Positions 1 through 7,480 of a stretch of 64,000 nt of DNA are shown here, one piece after another. Under the pieces are notes generated by a model. It did no database searches. It was not told where the DNA came from and was given only the letters and a program-made list of their open reading frames with translations. A program made the translations under genes and the position numbers. The stretch spans positions 1-64,000 of the forward strand of contig CAZGQM010000013.1 in the NCBI GenBank assembly GCA_964528055.1. Reading direction: 5' to 3'. Position 1 is the stretch's first letter, and the number at the start of each line of letters is the position of its first letter. Source of the DNA: Geoanaerobacter sp964528055. GTDB taxonomy: Bacteria > Desulfobacterota > Desulfuromonadia > Geobacterales > DSM-12255.

Positions 1-54
1 AGTGTCAGCTTCCCAAGCTGAAGGTCGCGAGTTCGAATCTCGTTTCCCGCTCCA
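1..54 (+). tRNA. tRNA-Gly (CCC), 3' part
   Basis: The window opens inside a tRNA. The anticodon stem TCAGC/GCTGA encloses a seven-base loop with CCC at the anticodon position. The T-arm (CGAG, TTCGAAT, CTCG) and the acceptor end TTCCCGC follow, and an encoded CCA ends at 54. The 5' half lies upstream of the window. A Rho-independent hairpin follows directly. Its 3' end is repeated at 1853-1879, as expected of an integration target. Confidence 0.93.
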
Positions 55-57
55 TAA
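31..57 (+). repeat. Putative att repeat, tRNA copy
   Basis: The T-arm and acceptor end of the tRNA (27 bases) recur at 1853-1879 with a single mismatch (T40 against C1862). A tRNA 3' end duplicated at a distance is the usual footprint of site-specific integration by a tyrosine recombinase. Confidence 0.75.
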
Positions 58-62
58 AAAAC

Positions 63-97
63 AAGAGGTTACAGACTAATTCTGTAGCCTCTTTCTT
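63..97 (+). terminator. Rho-independent terminator of tRNA-Gly
   Basis: A 13-bp stem (63-75 with 81-93, one G-U pair) with a five-base loop is followed by a T-rich tract. It sits nine bases after the tRNA 3' end. Confidence 0.85.
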
Positions 98-109
98 TTT
101 AAGTGAACT

Positions 110-129
110 ATGCAACCCCTCATGCAACC
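110..129 (+). repeat. Direct repeat pair ATGCAACC
   Basis: Two identical 8-base copies with a 12-base period lie just after the tRNA terminator. The position beside an att site suggests integrase arm sites, but no integrase is left to support this. Confidence 0.45.
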
Positions 130-366
130 TCTTAGCCGTCGGCTAGGGATGAAATGCCTTGATATAAGCATTATGGTATCGCAGCCAGCTTCTCCGGTGC
201 CGCCTTAACGATTGCCTTATACATCGGCAGAGCCTTGAATGCTGCGACAGCTGGCGTCGGCCTTGGTTCAAGGATATCGGTTCGGTTTGGACTGGTAGAC
301 TTTCAAAATGCCCTGTGAACCGCTTCGTCGACCCAACCCACACTCTATCCCTCCACAAACGGAAAG

Positions 367-400
367 AGGCGGCAACCAGTTCTCTGGCCCCGCCTTTTTC
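367..400 (+). terminator. Hairpin with T-run inside island
   Basis: Stem 367-372 with 390-395, extended by CCAG/CTGG inside, then TTTTTC. It may mark the end of a lost plus-strand gene of the island. Confidence 0.6.
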
Positions 401-801
401 TTGTGTTGTGTTTAAGCCGGAACGTTGCTAGCCAGTCATTGTCAGAAGATAATAGTTCGAGTCCACAATAGCTCCCAAGCGGGGACAAAAATTGGCACTG
501 GATGAGCATCTATCATTGTTATAATTGAATAAGCTTGACCTGCCAGTCTTGAGGCAATGCGCACCGATGATGGAAACTTGACTGATAGCTAATTTATATA
601 AATATTTTGAGAACGGAGAGTAAACAACTCATTCCAATTAGTGCCCGCTTTAGATTATTTTTTCAGTCAACAGGCATGCAGCGCTTGCCTTCTTTGGAGT
701 TGTCCCCCTACTCGCTATCGCTCGTTTCCCTGTGGACGGATCAGAGAATTATGATCTTTCAGAAAATGGTATAGGAAAAGAAGCTAACGACAGTTAAGAC
801 T

Positions 802-1605
802 TTATAATTCAAATTTTACGGGCTTTGCATTATTATGTTTGATTATCTTCTGACCTTTTGGGGATATTACGAACTCCAAAAACTTCTTTACTTTAGAGTT
901 TGGATTAATGCTTACTGCAAGATGAGTCCTCAAAATGAATGGCCATTTGTCATTTAAGTAATCCTGTCCGTCTATCTTAACTGGACTGATTTTCCCTTCA
1001 GCCTCATGAAATGAAACCGCATCAAATATCCCTATACCGTTATCAGTAGATTCAAGAATAGCTTTCATATCAACTGATCTTGCCTTACTTGTCACCAATG
1101 GTGACTCATTCAGATTTTTCATGCAAACAAAAGCTTCCCTGAAATTAATTTTTGTTGCCTCATTTTCAGGTCTTGTAAATACACGGATGGGTTTATCAGC
1201 CCCACCCAATTCTTGCCAGTTATTTATCTTGCCACTGTATATATCGCACAGTTGCTTAGTGGAAATGTTTGAAACCATAACATCTTTTGTAACTGCAATT
1301 AAACCTTTGATTTGAGCTATTTCATATGACTTCAAAGGGAGCTTTAACTGTTCAGTTGTTAGCGGCATTGACGACATGGCAATGTCGATTGCTCCGGCAT
1401 TCAATGCGGCAATACCACCTGCTTGGCCTAATGAAGTCTTATCTACATTAATCACATCCTTCGGGTTGAGTTTCATATAGGCATTGCCAAGTTCAGTTAG
1501 AATAGGTTTCAAGATTCCGGAACCGGAGATTCTTATGGTCTCAGCATTGGCAGTTGAAGCGATAAGCATCATACATAAAACCAATATCATTCTAGTCATG
1601 TACAT
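802..1605 (-). CDS. Orphan PstS-like periplasmic substrate-binding protein
   Basis: The protein has about 267 residues: an N-terminal signal peptide ending near ANA-ET, then a PstS-type periplasmic binding fold that opens with IRISGSGILKPIL. The central segments (GAIDIAMSSMPLT, LCDIYSGKINNWQELGG) match the phosphate-binding-like SBP family. The SD GGAGG is best spaced for the ATG at 1605; a GTG twelve bases upstream would place the SD inside the gene. No permease or ATPase is nearby, unlike the full pst operon at 35-39 kb. Ligand unknown; phosphate, another oxyanion or a sensing role are all possible. It is the only clear gene between the two tRNA-end repeats, so it was probably brought in by the element. 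Confidence 0.85.
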   Translation of the reverse strand: MYMTRMILVLCMMLIASTANAETIRISGSGILKPILTELGNAYMKLNPKDVINVDKTSLGQAGGIAALNAGAIDIAMSSMPLTTEQLKLPLKSYEIAQIKGLIAVTKDVMVSNISTKQLCDIYSGKINNWQELGGADKPIRVFTRPENEATKINFREAFVCMKNLNESPLVTSKARSVDMKAILESTDNGIGIFDAVSFHEAEGKISPVKIDGQDYLNDKWPFILRTHLAVSINPNSKVKKFLEFVISPKGQKIIKHNNAKPVKFEL

Positions 1606-1852
1606 ATAGTCCTCCACACATTGATAAAATAATATAATATCAATATTTTGCGATTTTACTAATTTAATAACGCTTGCGTACGCAACTGGGAAAGATCATT
1701 GAACTGTTCCCAAACTGTTGCTTTTAGGATTGTATCAGCATTTATCAAGTTGTACTTAATTGGACTTACGACGCACACGCAAAGGAATGTAATATTTGAA
1801 TTTTAGTTTATTTATCAGACTGTTATCTGTTTGACTTTATTAGTCTTTTGCC

Positions 1853-1879
1853 GTTCGAATCCCGTTTCCCGCTCCATAA
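1853..1879 (+). repeat. Putative att repeat, distal copy
   Basis: This is the second copy of the tRNA-Gly 3' end. It has no anticodon arm upstream, so it is not a functional tRNA gene. Like the real tRNA it is followed at once by a strong hairpin terminator. The one mismatch falls in the T-stem, so the copy may come from a different tRNA-Gly allele. Confidence 0.75.
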
Positions 1880-1883
1880 ATTC

Positions 1884-1918
1884 AAGGACTTAGAAGCTTT
1901 CTTCTAAGTCCTTTTCTT
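1884..1918 (+). terminator. Terminator after distal att copy
   Basis: A perfect 13-bp stem (1884-1896 with 1901-1913), four-base loop and T-rich tail. It is of the same size and position as the terminator of the real tRNA, but differs in sequence. Confidence 0.85.
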
Positions 1919-1920
1919 TT

Positions 1921-1941
1921 ATTGTAGCAATATTGTAGCAA
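1921..1941 (+). repeat. Direct repeat pair ATTGTAGCAA
   Basis: Two identical 10-base copies with an 11-base period lie just past the terminator that follows the distal att repeat. The arrangement mirrors the repeat pair beside the tRNA at 110-129. Confidence 0.5.
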
Positions 1942-2105
1942 ATGGCAGAATGTAAGCCCCATAAAACACTATAGATCTCAGTACTACATTATAAGCATGT
2001 CTGCCGGTTTTCCTTATCTCGGATCTCGAAAGACCGATTTGCTGCTTTATGCAAATTGGGCTTGAGAGACCGAACCATAAGGATCTTTTCCCTTAGCCAC
2101 AGCAC

Positions 2106-2122
2106 TTGGCACCTGGATTGCG
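2106..2122 (+). promoter_or_regulatory. Sigma-54 promoter (-24/-12)
   Basis: TTGGCAC, five bases, then TTGC: an essentially consensus RpoN element with GG and GC separated by ten bases. The predicted start is near 2133. The only features downstream before a strong terminator at 2394 are a small hairpin and an 11-codon ORF, so the product may be a small RNA or short peptide mRNA. Confidence 0.7.
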
Positions 2123-2292
2123 ATTTACTTTCTCTTCCACACCTCGCCTTAACTGAGAAGGATGCTAAGTCACAATTTTGTAGTATACCTGTATAAAAAT
2201 TATATTCATAGTCTGGTATTTCTTGTTCGGAGTGTTATAGTTAGAACGTTACAAAGGGAGTTTAATTCATACTAAAGGAGGTTAACATTTAT

Positions 2293-2328
2293 ATGGAAGA
2301 CACTCCACCAGGCAATTTAGTTACATAG
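2293..2328 (+). CDS. Possible 11-residue peptide MEDTPPGNLVT
   Basis: A strong SD (AAAGGAGGT, 2274-2282) stands ten bases before an ATG that opens an 11-codon frame ending in TAG. It lies inside the short transcript expected from the sigma-54 promoter at 2106 and is followed by a hairpin (CGGTGAA/TTCACCG, 2342-2360) and a terminator at 2394. An ORF this short could be chance; the SD is the main support. No family is recognised. Confidence 0.3.
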   Translation: MEDTPPGNLVT

Positions 2329-2393
2329 GATGCACTCCCGCCGGTGAAATCAATTCACCGCATTTATACCTGAATGGGAATATACGATATAAA

Positions 2394-2424
2394 AAAACCC
2401 ACCGATCCAATTGGTGGGTTTTTC
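2394..2424 (+). terminator. Strong terminator
   Basis: AAAACCCACC pairs with GGTGGGTTTT around a nine-base loop and is flanked by A- and T-runs, so it can work in both directions. It ends the putative sigma-54 transcript of about 290 bases. Confidence 0.85.
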
Positions 2425-2548
2425 ATATTTGTTTTCAACAAACTGTTTATCCTTTGACCCAAACAGGAATGCGGGTCTGCTCAACATCCCATAGAACCGG
2501 CTCTATACAAAGTTTATAACAAATAAGACCGTATTAATCCCATTACAC

Positions 2549-2577
2549 TTGACGATGCCTCATGATCTCTGTAAACT
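2549..2577 (+). promoter_or_regulatory. Sigma-70-type promoter
   Basis: TTGACG at 2549-2554, 17 bases, then TAAACT at 2572-2577. It is placed to transcribe the 22-codon ORF at 2621 and the double hairpin after it. Confidence 0.45.
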
Positions 2578-2620
2578 AACAACAAGGTGAGTAACATTAT
2601 ATGAGCATTGAAAGGAGATT

Positions 2621-2689
2621 ATGCCAATGTGGACTGCTAGATTTCGTATTCGCCCTGTATCTCACTGCAAAGAAGGCTGCAGTATTTAG
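2621..2689 (+). CDS. Possible 22-residue peptide with two Cys
   Basis: An ORF with SD GGAG at 2614-2617. The second ATG at 2627 has the better spacing and would give 20 residues starting MWTARF. The peptide is basic in the middle and ends in HCKEGCSI, with two cysteines three residues apart. Promoter before and terminator after, with no plus-strand gene downstream, make it a stand-alone unit rather than an attenuator leader. No family is recognised; a secreted or modified peptide, or a decoy frame in a small RNA, are both possible. Confidence 0.35.
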   Translation: MPMWTARFRIRPVSHCKEGCSI

Positions 2690-2752
2690 CCCGTCAACAT
2701 CCTTGACGGGCTAAAGAAATGAAGCCTCTGCAGAAATGCGGGGGCTTTTCTT
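2688..2752 (+). terminator. Tandem hairpins ending small transcript
   Basis: A perfect 10-bp stem (2688-2697 with 2703-2712) overlaps the stop codon of the 22-codon ORF. A second stem (2722-2731 with 2739-2748, with G-U pairs) is followed by a T-rich tract. Confidence 0.75.
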
Positions 2753-2906
2753 TGTTACGCCTTTCCTCCTACCTGTCAGCGAACTCATCCTGTTAATTAT
2801 TGCACCTTGCAGCCTGGCAAAAAAGCATAGATCAGTTACTGCTACCCACTGATATTTATGCTATTAGTCTTTTTATGAAATGACAAATGCATTTGGTATG
2901 GTCATT

Positions 2907-3143
2907 TTACTCTAGTCCTTGCTCGAAAAGTCTAAATCCCAGCATTATCAACAATAAACCTCCAATTACACTCACTAAAGAGTGAAAAACAAGACAAATT
3001 ATTCCGATAGTAGTATAAATTATGCCGAGTAGTTGACATTTTCTCTGTTTTACAATACCTGTCGATCTAACTGCATAGGAATAGAACTGATACAATAATA
3101 CGAATAATGGGACAATCAAAATAATTTCCAAGATTAATTTCAT
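2907..3143 (-). CDS. Small three-helix membrane protein
   Basis: Seventy-eight residues with an SD (AAGGAG, six bases before the ATG). Three hydrophobic stretches: about 4-24, 38-55 and 57-73, with a short basic loop (VKQRKCQ) between the first two. No family is recognised. The gene stands alone between the small transcripts and kdpE, on the same strand as kdp but about 320 bases past its end. An inner-membrane location is inferred from hydrophobicity only. Confidence 0.6.
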   Translation of the reverse strand: MKLILEIILIVPLFVLLYQFYSYAVRSTGIVKQRKCQLLGIIYTTIGIICLVFHSLVSVIGGLLLIMLGFRLFEQGLE

Positions 3144-3462
3144 CTGAGCTCCTTAAGTTCAACTGACATATTACACAATTATACACTACTGGTTCATAAC
3201 AACAATTCAGAAAGCAATCCTGCTCCTGAACCATCCATTTGACTGCTGCTAGGAGCCGGTATTGCTGGAATCGCTTTTCTGGGGGAAAGATGATGCATGT
3301 AACATTTTCAGAAGGAATATGATGTAGGAAAAGAGTGTCTGAACTGAAGGAGACTCAAAATGCTCAGAAAGTCCTCGCCAATAGGGGGGACATTCTTTGT
3401 CTGTTCATCAGAAAGAAATTAAGCCACACGAAAGATTCAGGTTGAGTCACTATATTGATGGT

Positions 3463-4155
3463 TTACGTCCTAAGGCGATAACCGACTCCCGGCTCAGTAA
3501 TAATGTACTGAGGTCGAGAAGCGTTGCTCTCTATCTTTCGACGCAGATTGCTGATGTTGACCCGCAGTACATGTGGCTGCTCAATATAACCAACTCCCCA
3601 GATCTGTTTGAGAATCTGACCATGGGTAAGCACCTTGCCTGCATGGGTGACCAAAAGACGTAACAAATCGTATTCGGTCGGGGTCAGTTGGACCTCTTCT
3701 CCCCGCACAATTACCTTGCGGCGGCAAAGATCAACCTCAAGGTCATCCACCTTATATACAGGTTCAGGTGCCAACTGAACTGAACGGCGTAGTGCCCCCC
3801 TGATCCGCGCACGCAATTCCGCCACGCCGAACGGCTTGCTCAGGTAATCATCGGCGCCTTCATCAAGCGCCTTAACCTTGTCATCCTCACGATCTCGCAC
3901 TGAAAGGACTATAATCGGTACCTGCGACCACTCCCGAATTCTTTTGATCACCTCAAATCCATCCATATCCGGCAATCCCAGATCGAGCAGGATGATGTCA
4001 GGCCTTGTCGCAACCGCTGCTGCCAGTGCGGCATGCCCGTTTTCGGCCTGATGCAGGATGAACTCGCCGGTATCCAGGGCAGTATGCAGAAACCGCTGGA
4101 TCGCAAGTTCGTCATCAACAATGAGTATTCGTGACAGGTTATCCTCTTTAGACAT
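3463..4155 (-). CDS. kdpE: Response regulator KdpE
   Basis: An OmpR/PhoB-type regulator of 230 residues. The receiver starts RILIVDDELAIQRFL, has the phosphoacceptor Asp in ILLDLGLPDMDG and the switch Lys in YLSKPFG. The C-terminal winged helix contains LTPTEYDLLRLLVTHAGKVL and ends in GVGYRLRT. The start overlaps the kdpD stop by eight bases, so the two are translationally coupled. As the last gene of the kdp operon it should activate kdp transcription under potassium limitation or osmotic stress (family knowledge). Confidence 0.95.
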   Translation of the reverse strand: MSKEDNLSRILIVDDELAIQRFLHTALDTGEFILHQAENGHAALAAAVATRPDIILLDLGLPDMDGFEVIKRIREWSQVPIIVLSVRDREDDKVKALDEGADDYLSKPFGVAELRARIRGALRRSVQLAPEPVYKVDDLEVDLCRRKVIVRGEEVQLTPTEYDLLRLLVTHAGKVLTHGQILKQIWGVGYIEQPHVLRVNISNLRRKIESNASRPQYIITEPGVGYRLRT

Positions 4156-6835
4156 CCTGTTCCCCTTTTTGCGGCAGATGTACGAGCATCCTCAAACCAC
4201 CGCCGCTTCGGTTCTCGGCCTTAATTTTACCACCATGCGCCTCTACAATCCCCTTGCAGATGGAAAGACCCAAGCCGGTACCCCTGACCCCTTCCGGCAC
4301 TGGTATCCGGTAGAACTTGTCAAAGACCCTTTTCAGGTCTTTCTCGGGAATGCCGGGGCCCCGGTCGACAACTTCGATGGTCAATCGCATGTTATCGGAG
4401 TGAGCGGCAATTACGATAGGTGTATCGGATGGAGAGTATTTCAGTGCATTGTCAAGCAGGTTGACCAGCACCTGGGTCATAAGTACCAGATCCATTCTGG
4501 CTAGAAGCATGTTGGACGGAAGCTGTACATCCACCAATCGGGAGCCCAGACTCTGTTCAAGTGCCGCCAGGGCGCATCCCATCAGATCCTGCACATCGCA
4601 GAGCTCCAGGTTCAGCTTCAGCTCACCAGCCTCCAGTCGTGTCATGTCAAGGAGATTTCCGACGAAGCGGTTCAAGCGTCCTGCCTCCTCCCAGGCGGTA
4701 TCCAGCAGTTCGTGGCGGGCTCTGTCGCTGAGCAGATGCCCCTCGTCCCTTAAGGTGCCCAAAGCGCCTGAAATAGAGACCAGCGGCGTGCGGAGATCGT
4801 GAGATACTGAGTTGAGCAGCGCCCGTTCCAGATTCTCCCTGGCCCGGAGGATCTGCGCCTGTTCTGCCTGCACGGAGAGTTGCACCCGTTCCATAGACAT
4901 GGCTGTCTGAGTGGCAAATGCCTCAAGGATCCTTCGAGCCTGTGGAGAGCGGTAATCGCTTTCATTGGCAAGGCGGACTCCGAAAACTCCGAGGAGACTC
5001 CCTGAAGCCTGTAGGGGAAGATAGAGACAGGCCGCGGAGACCAGGGTTTCGGTGCCGTGACCGGCAGGTTGCCGGTTACGGAACGACCAGTCCGCTACTG
5101 CCGATTCCTTCTGGTCTATTTCCAGGCCTTCGCTCGCTGCTTTTACTTCAAGTCGTTCCCCCTCGGGGAGGAGCACAACTACCTGCGCATCCAGCGCTTC
5201 ACCGCTGTTCCTGACAACGGCCTCCAGCACGGCTTCTAAATGCGCGGCTGCGGCCAGATCACGACTCAGGTAGTAGAGGCTGGCAGTCTGCATCTCCCGT
5301 TCCCGCACCGCTTCGGCCCGCTCACCGACCCTGGCAACCAGGGTGCTGATAATAACCCCCACCGAAAACAGGGCAGCAAAGGTTATAAAATATTGTGTGT
5401 CGGCCACGGCAAAGGTCAAGTGTGGCGGAATAAAAAAGAAGTCAAAGGCCAGCACGCCGAGAAAGGCTGAGAGAATGGCCGGCTTAAGGCCGAGACGAAG
5501 AGACGCCAGCACCACCGCCAAAAGGTAAATCATGACCATGTTGGTGGGTGCGATAAATGACCGTAAAAATGCACAGGTCAGGGTTGCAGCTGCTACCAAG
5601 GCCATGCTGCCGAAATAGGCAGATACGGTGAATGTTGTTTTCTTTCCCGGGGGGATACTGCTCGGTTTTCGCTCAATCGATTCGATACTCACCACATGCA
5701 CATCAATGGATCCGCTCCTGCGAATTATCTGGTCAACGACCGGGGTGGTCAATAGCTCCCGCCAACGAGGCTTGGCAGGCTTGCCGACAACAATTCGGGT
5801 CACGTTGTGCTTGACAGCGAAGTCGATCAGGGCGTCAGGCACCGAGGTGCCGGTAATTGTGGCAACTTCAGACCCAAGACTCTCTGCAAGGCGCAGATCA
5901 CGCCACACACGCTCCCGGTTCTCCTGCAGATACTTCCCGCCACCGGGAGTTTCGATATATACGGTAAACCAGGTAGCTTTGAGCTCATCAGAGAGACGAC
6001 GGGTGGTGCGGATCAGTTTTTCACTATAGGGGCTTCCGCTGACGCAGACCAGCATTCTTTCAGCAGTCGGCCAAGGGCCGATGATGGACTGGGTCTCCAT
6101 GTAGGCCCGCATCTGGTCATCAACTCGGGAGGCGGCGCGACGCATGGAGATCTCGCGCAGGGCAAGCAGGTTGCCGGGTCGGAAGAAAGTCTCCATGGCC
6201 CTGGCGGCCTGCTCGGGGATATAGACCTTCCCCTCCCGGAGTCGTTGCAAGAGATCATCGGGAGAAATGTCCACCAGCCGAATCTCGGCCGCCTCATCCA
6301 GCAGACGATCCGGGACTGTTTCCCGCACCACAACCCCGGTAATCTGTGTGACGATGTCGTTCAGACTCTCGAAGTGCTGCACATTGACTGTAGTATAGAC
6401 GTCAATGCCTGCAGAAATCAGTTCTTCAACATCCTGCCAACGTTTTTCATGACGGCAACCAGGGGCATTGGTGTGAGCAAGTTCGTCCACCAGGGCAATC
6501 TGCGGTTTGCGGTTAAGAACGGCATCGAGGTCCATCTCCGGCAGAAGCACCCCCTGGTAGTCGATCTGCACTTTGGGTATGATCTCTATTTCAGCCAGTG
6601 CAAGCAGCGAATCGGTCTCGAACCGTCCATGGGACTCGATATACCCGGCCACCACGTCCCGGCCATCCAGTTTTCTGAGTTCGGCAGCCTCCAGCATGGC
6701 ATAGGTCTTCCCGACTCCGGCAGCGTAACCAAGGAAGATCTTCAGTTTTCCCCGCCCTTCTTCATTTTCCTCTGCCTGAGCGAGCTTAAGCAGGGCTTCA
6801 GGAGAGGGACGTTTTTCGTCGTCATTCGAGTTCAT
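4148..6835 (-). CDS. kdpD: Potassium/turgor sensor kinase KdpD
   Basis: A full-length KdpD of 895 residues. In order: N-terminal KdpD domain with Walker A-like GYAAGVGKTYAML (about 36-48) and DELAHTNAPG; a Usp-like domain from about residue 255; four clustered membrane helices (about 400-500); a GAF-like region; HisKA with SVSHDLRTPLVSI; and HATPase with NLLDNALKYSP and RGTGLGLSI. The start overlaps the kdpC stop by four bases (ATGA). It senses low potassium and phosphorylates or dephosphorylates KdpE. Nothing is missing that would suggest loss of function. Confidence 0.96.
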   Translation of the reverse strand: MNSNDDEKRPSPEALLKLAQAEENEEGRGKLKIFLGYAAGVGKTYAMLEAAELRKLDGRDVVAGYIESHGRFETDSLLALAEIEIIPKVQIDYQGVLLPEMDLDAVLNRKPQIALVDELAHTNAPGCRHEKRWQDVEELISAGIDVYTTVNVQHFESLNDIVTQITGVVVRETVPDRLLDEAAEIRLVDISPDDLLQRLREGKVYIPEQAARAMETFFRPGNLLALREISMRRAASRVDDQMRAYMETQSIIGPWPTAERMLVCVSGSPYSEKLIRTTRRLSDELKATWFTVYIETPGGGKYLQENRERVWRDLRLAESLGSEVATITGTSVPDALIDFAVKHNVTRIVVGKPAKPRWRELLTTPVVDQIIRRSGSIDVHVVSIESIERKPSSIPPGKKTTFTVSAYFGSMALVAAATLTCAFLRSFIAPTNMVMIYLLAVVLASLRLGLKPAILSAFLGVLAFDFFFIPPHLTFAVADTQYFITFAALFSVGVIISTLVARVGERAEAVREREMQTASLYYLSRDLAAAAHLEAVLEAVVRNSGEALDAQVVVLLPEGERLEVKAASEGLEIDQKESAVADWSFRNRQPAGHGTETLVSAACLYLPLQASGSLLGVFGVRLANESDYRSPQARRILEAFATQTAMSMERVQLSVQAEQAQILRARENLERALLNSVSHDLRTPLVSISGALGTLRDEGHLLSDRARHELLDTAWEEAGRLNRFVGNLLDMTRLEAGELKLNLELCDVQDLMGCALAALEQSLGSRLVDVQLPSNMLLARMDLVLMTQVLVNLLDNALKYSPSDTPIVIAAHSDNMRLTIEVVDRGPGIPEKDLKRVFDKFYRIPVPEGVRGTGLGLSICKGIVEAHGGKIKAENRSGGGLRMLVHLPQKGEQDV

Positions 6836-7401
6836 CGACTCAGTTTATCCAATGCCAGATTCAGTGCAAGCACATTCACCCGCGGGTCCCCCAGAAAGCC
6901 CAACTGGCGATCAGAGGTGCAAGCGGCCACAACCTTACTCAGTTCCTGTTCGGAAATGCCGCGGGCCTTGGCAATCCGGGGAATCTGCAGCATGGCTGCT
7001 GCCGGTGTGATGTGAGGATCCAGTCCACTGGCTGAAGCCTGCACAAGATCAGCCGGAATGCTGCCGGCGATACCGCTGTCACGCAAGGTTTTGACCCTGT
7101 CTGCGACAGTTTTCAGGTAATCGGGATTGGTTGGACCGGAGTTCGAACCACTGGAGCCGGCCGGGTTGTAGGCGAAATCGGTGGTGGACGAGGGACGCGG
7201 CCAGAAGTACTTCGGATCTGAGAACGGCTGGCCAATAAGAGTGGAGCCGATCTCCCGGCCGCTTTTGTCGGTGATAATGCTCCCCTTGGCCTGGCCGGGG
7301 AAGACGGTATAGGCTACGCCGGTGACTACGGCCGGGTAGATCCCTCCGCAGATGACGGTGAAGATGATGAGCATCAGAATGGCTGGGCGTATCTCTTTCA
7401 T
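6832..7401 (-). CDS. kdpC: K+-transporting ATPase subunit KdpC
   Basis: KdpC of 189 residues. One N-terminal membrane helix (about 7-29) is followed by the typical periplasmic domain with IGSTLIGQPFSDPKYFWPRPS, GLDPHITPAAA and DPRVNVLALNLAL. It stabilises the KdpFABC complex and raises ATP affinity (family knowledge). It lies 79 bases after kdpB and overlaps kdpD by four bases. Confidence 0.96.
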   Translation of the reverse strand: MKEIRPAILMLIIFTVICGGIYPAVVTGVAYTVFPGQAKGSIITDKSGREIGSTLIGQPFSDPKYFWPRPSSTTDFAYNPAGSSGSNSGPTNPDYLKTVADRVKTLRDSGIAGSIPADLVQASASGLDPHITPAAAMLQIPRIAKARGISEQELSKVVAACTSDRQLGFLGDPRVNVLALNLALDKLSR

Positions 7402-7480
7402 GGATTTGTCCTTTCGTCGGTGCGATGGATGCTGCGCCCGATTGATAAGGCCGCCACAAACGGCTCCCCTACACGATTGT

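Larger units (their letters stand above)
98..801. other. Gene-poor island interior
   Basis: About 700 bases without a convincing gene. The only structure seen is a hairpin at 367-395 (AGGCGG pairing with CCGCCT, an inner CCAG/CTGG step, then a T-run), which reads as a plus-strand terminator. The short open frames here lack ribosome binding sites and any recognisable protein signature. Confidence 0.5.
31..1879. mobile_element. Decayed integrated island in tRNA-Gly
   Basis: The island is bounded by direct repeats of the tRNA 3' end and holds one clear gene, an orphan PstS-like protein at 802-1605. No integrase ORF remains. The interior is AT-richer than the kdp region and mostly non-coding. 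Short direct repeats lie just inside the left boundary (ATGCAACC at 110-117 and 122-129) and just outside the right one (ATTGTAGCAA at 1921-1930 and 1932-1941). These look like recombinase arm-type sites, but that role is inference. Confidence 0.6.

Noticed and set aside
143..358. 71-codon minus-strand frame in the tRNA island
   Set aside because: Arg/Ser-rich with no SD and no family signature. The opposite strand reads as a somewhat more protein-like short stretch (IAASFSGAALTIALYIGRAL) but lacks a start, so neither was called.
5807..7015. Long plus-strand open frame antisense to kdpD/kdpC
   Set aside because: It is the mirror of a clear KdpD/KdpC coding region, has no family-like segment and has atypical composition. 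The GC-rich codons of the real genes keep the opposite frame open.
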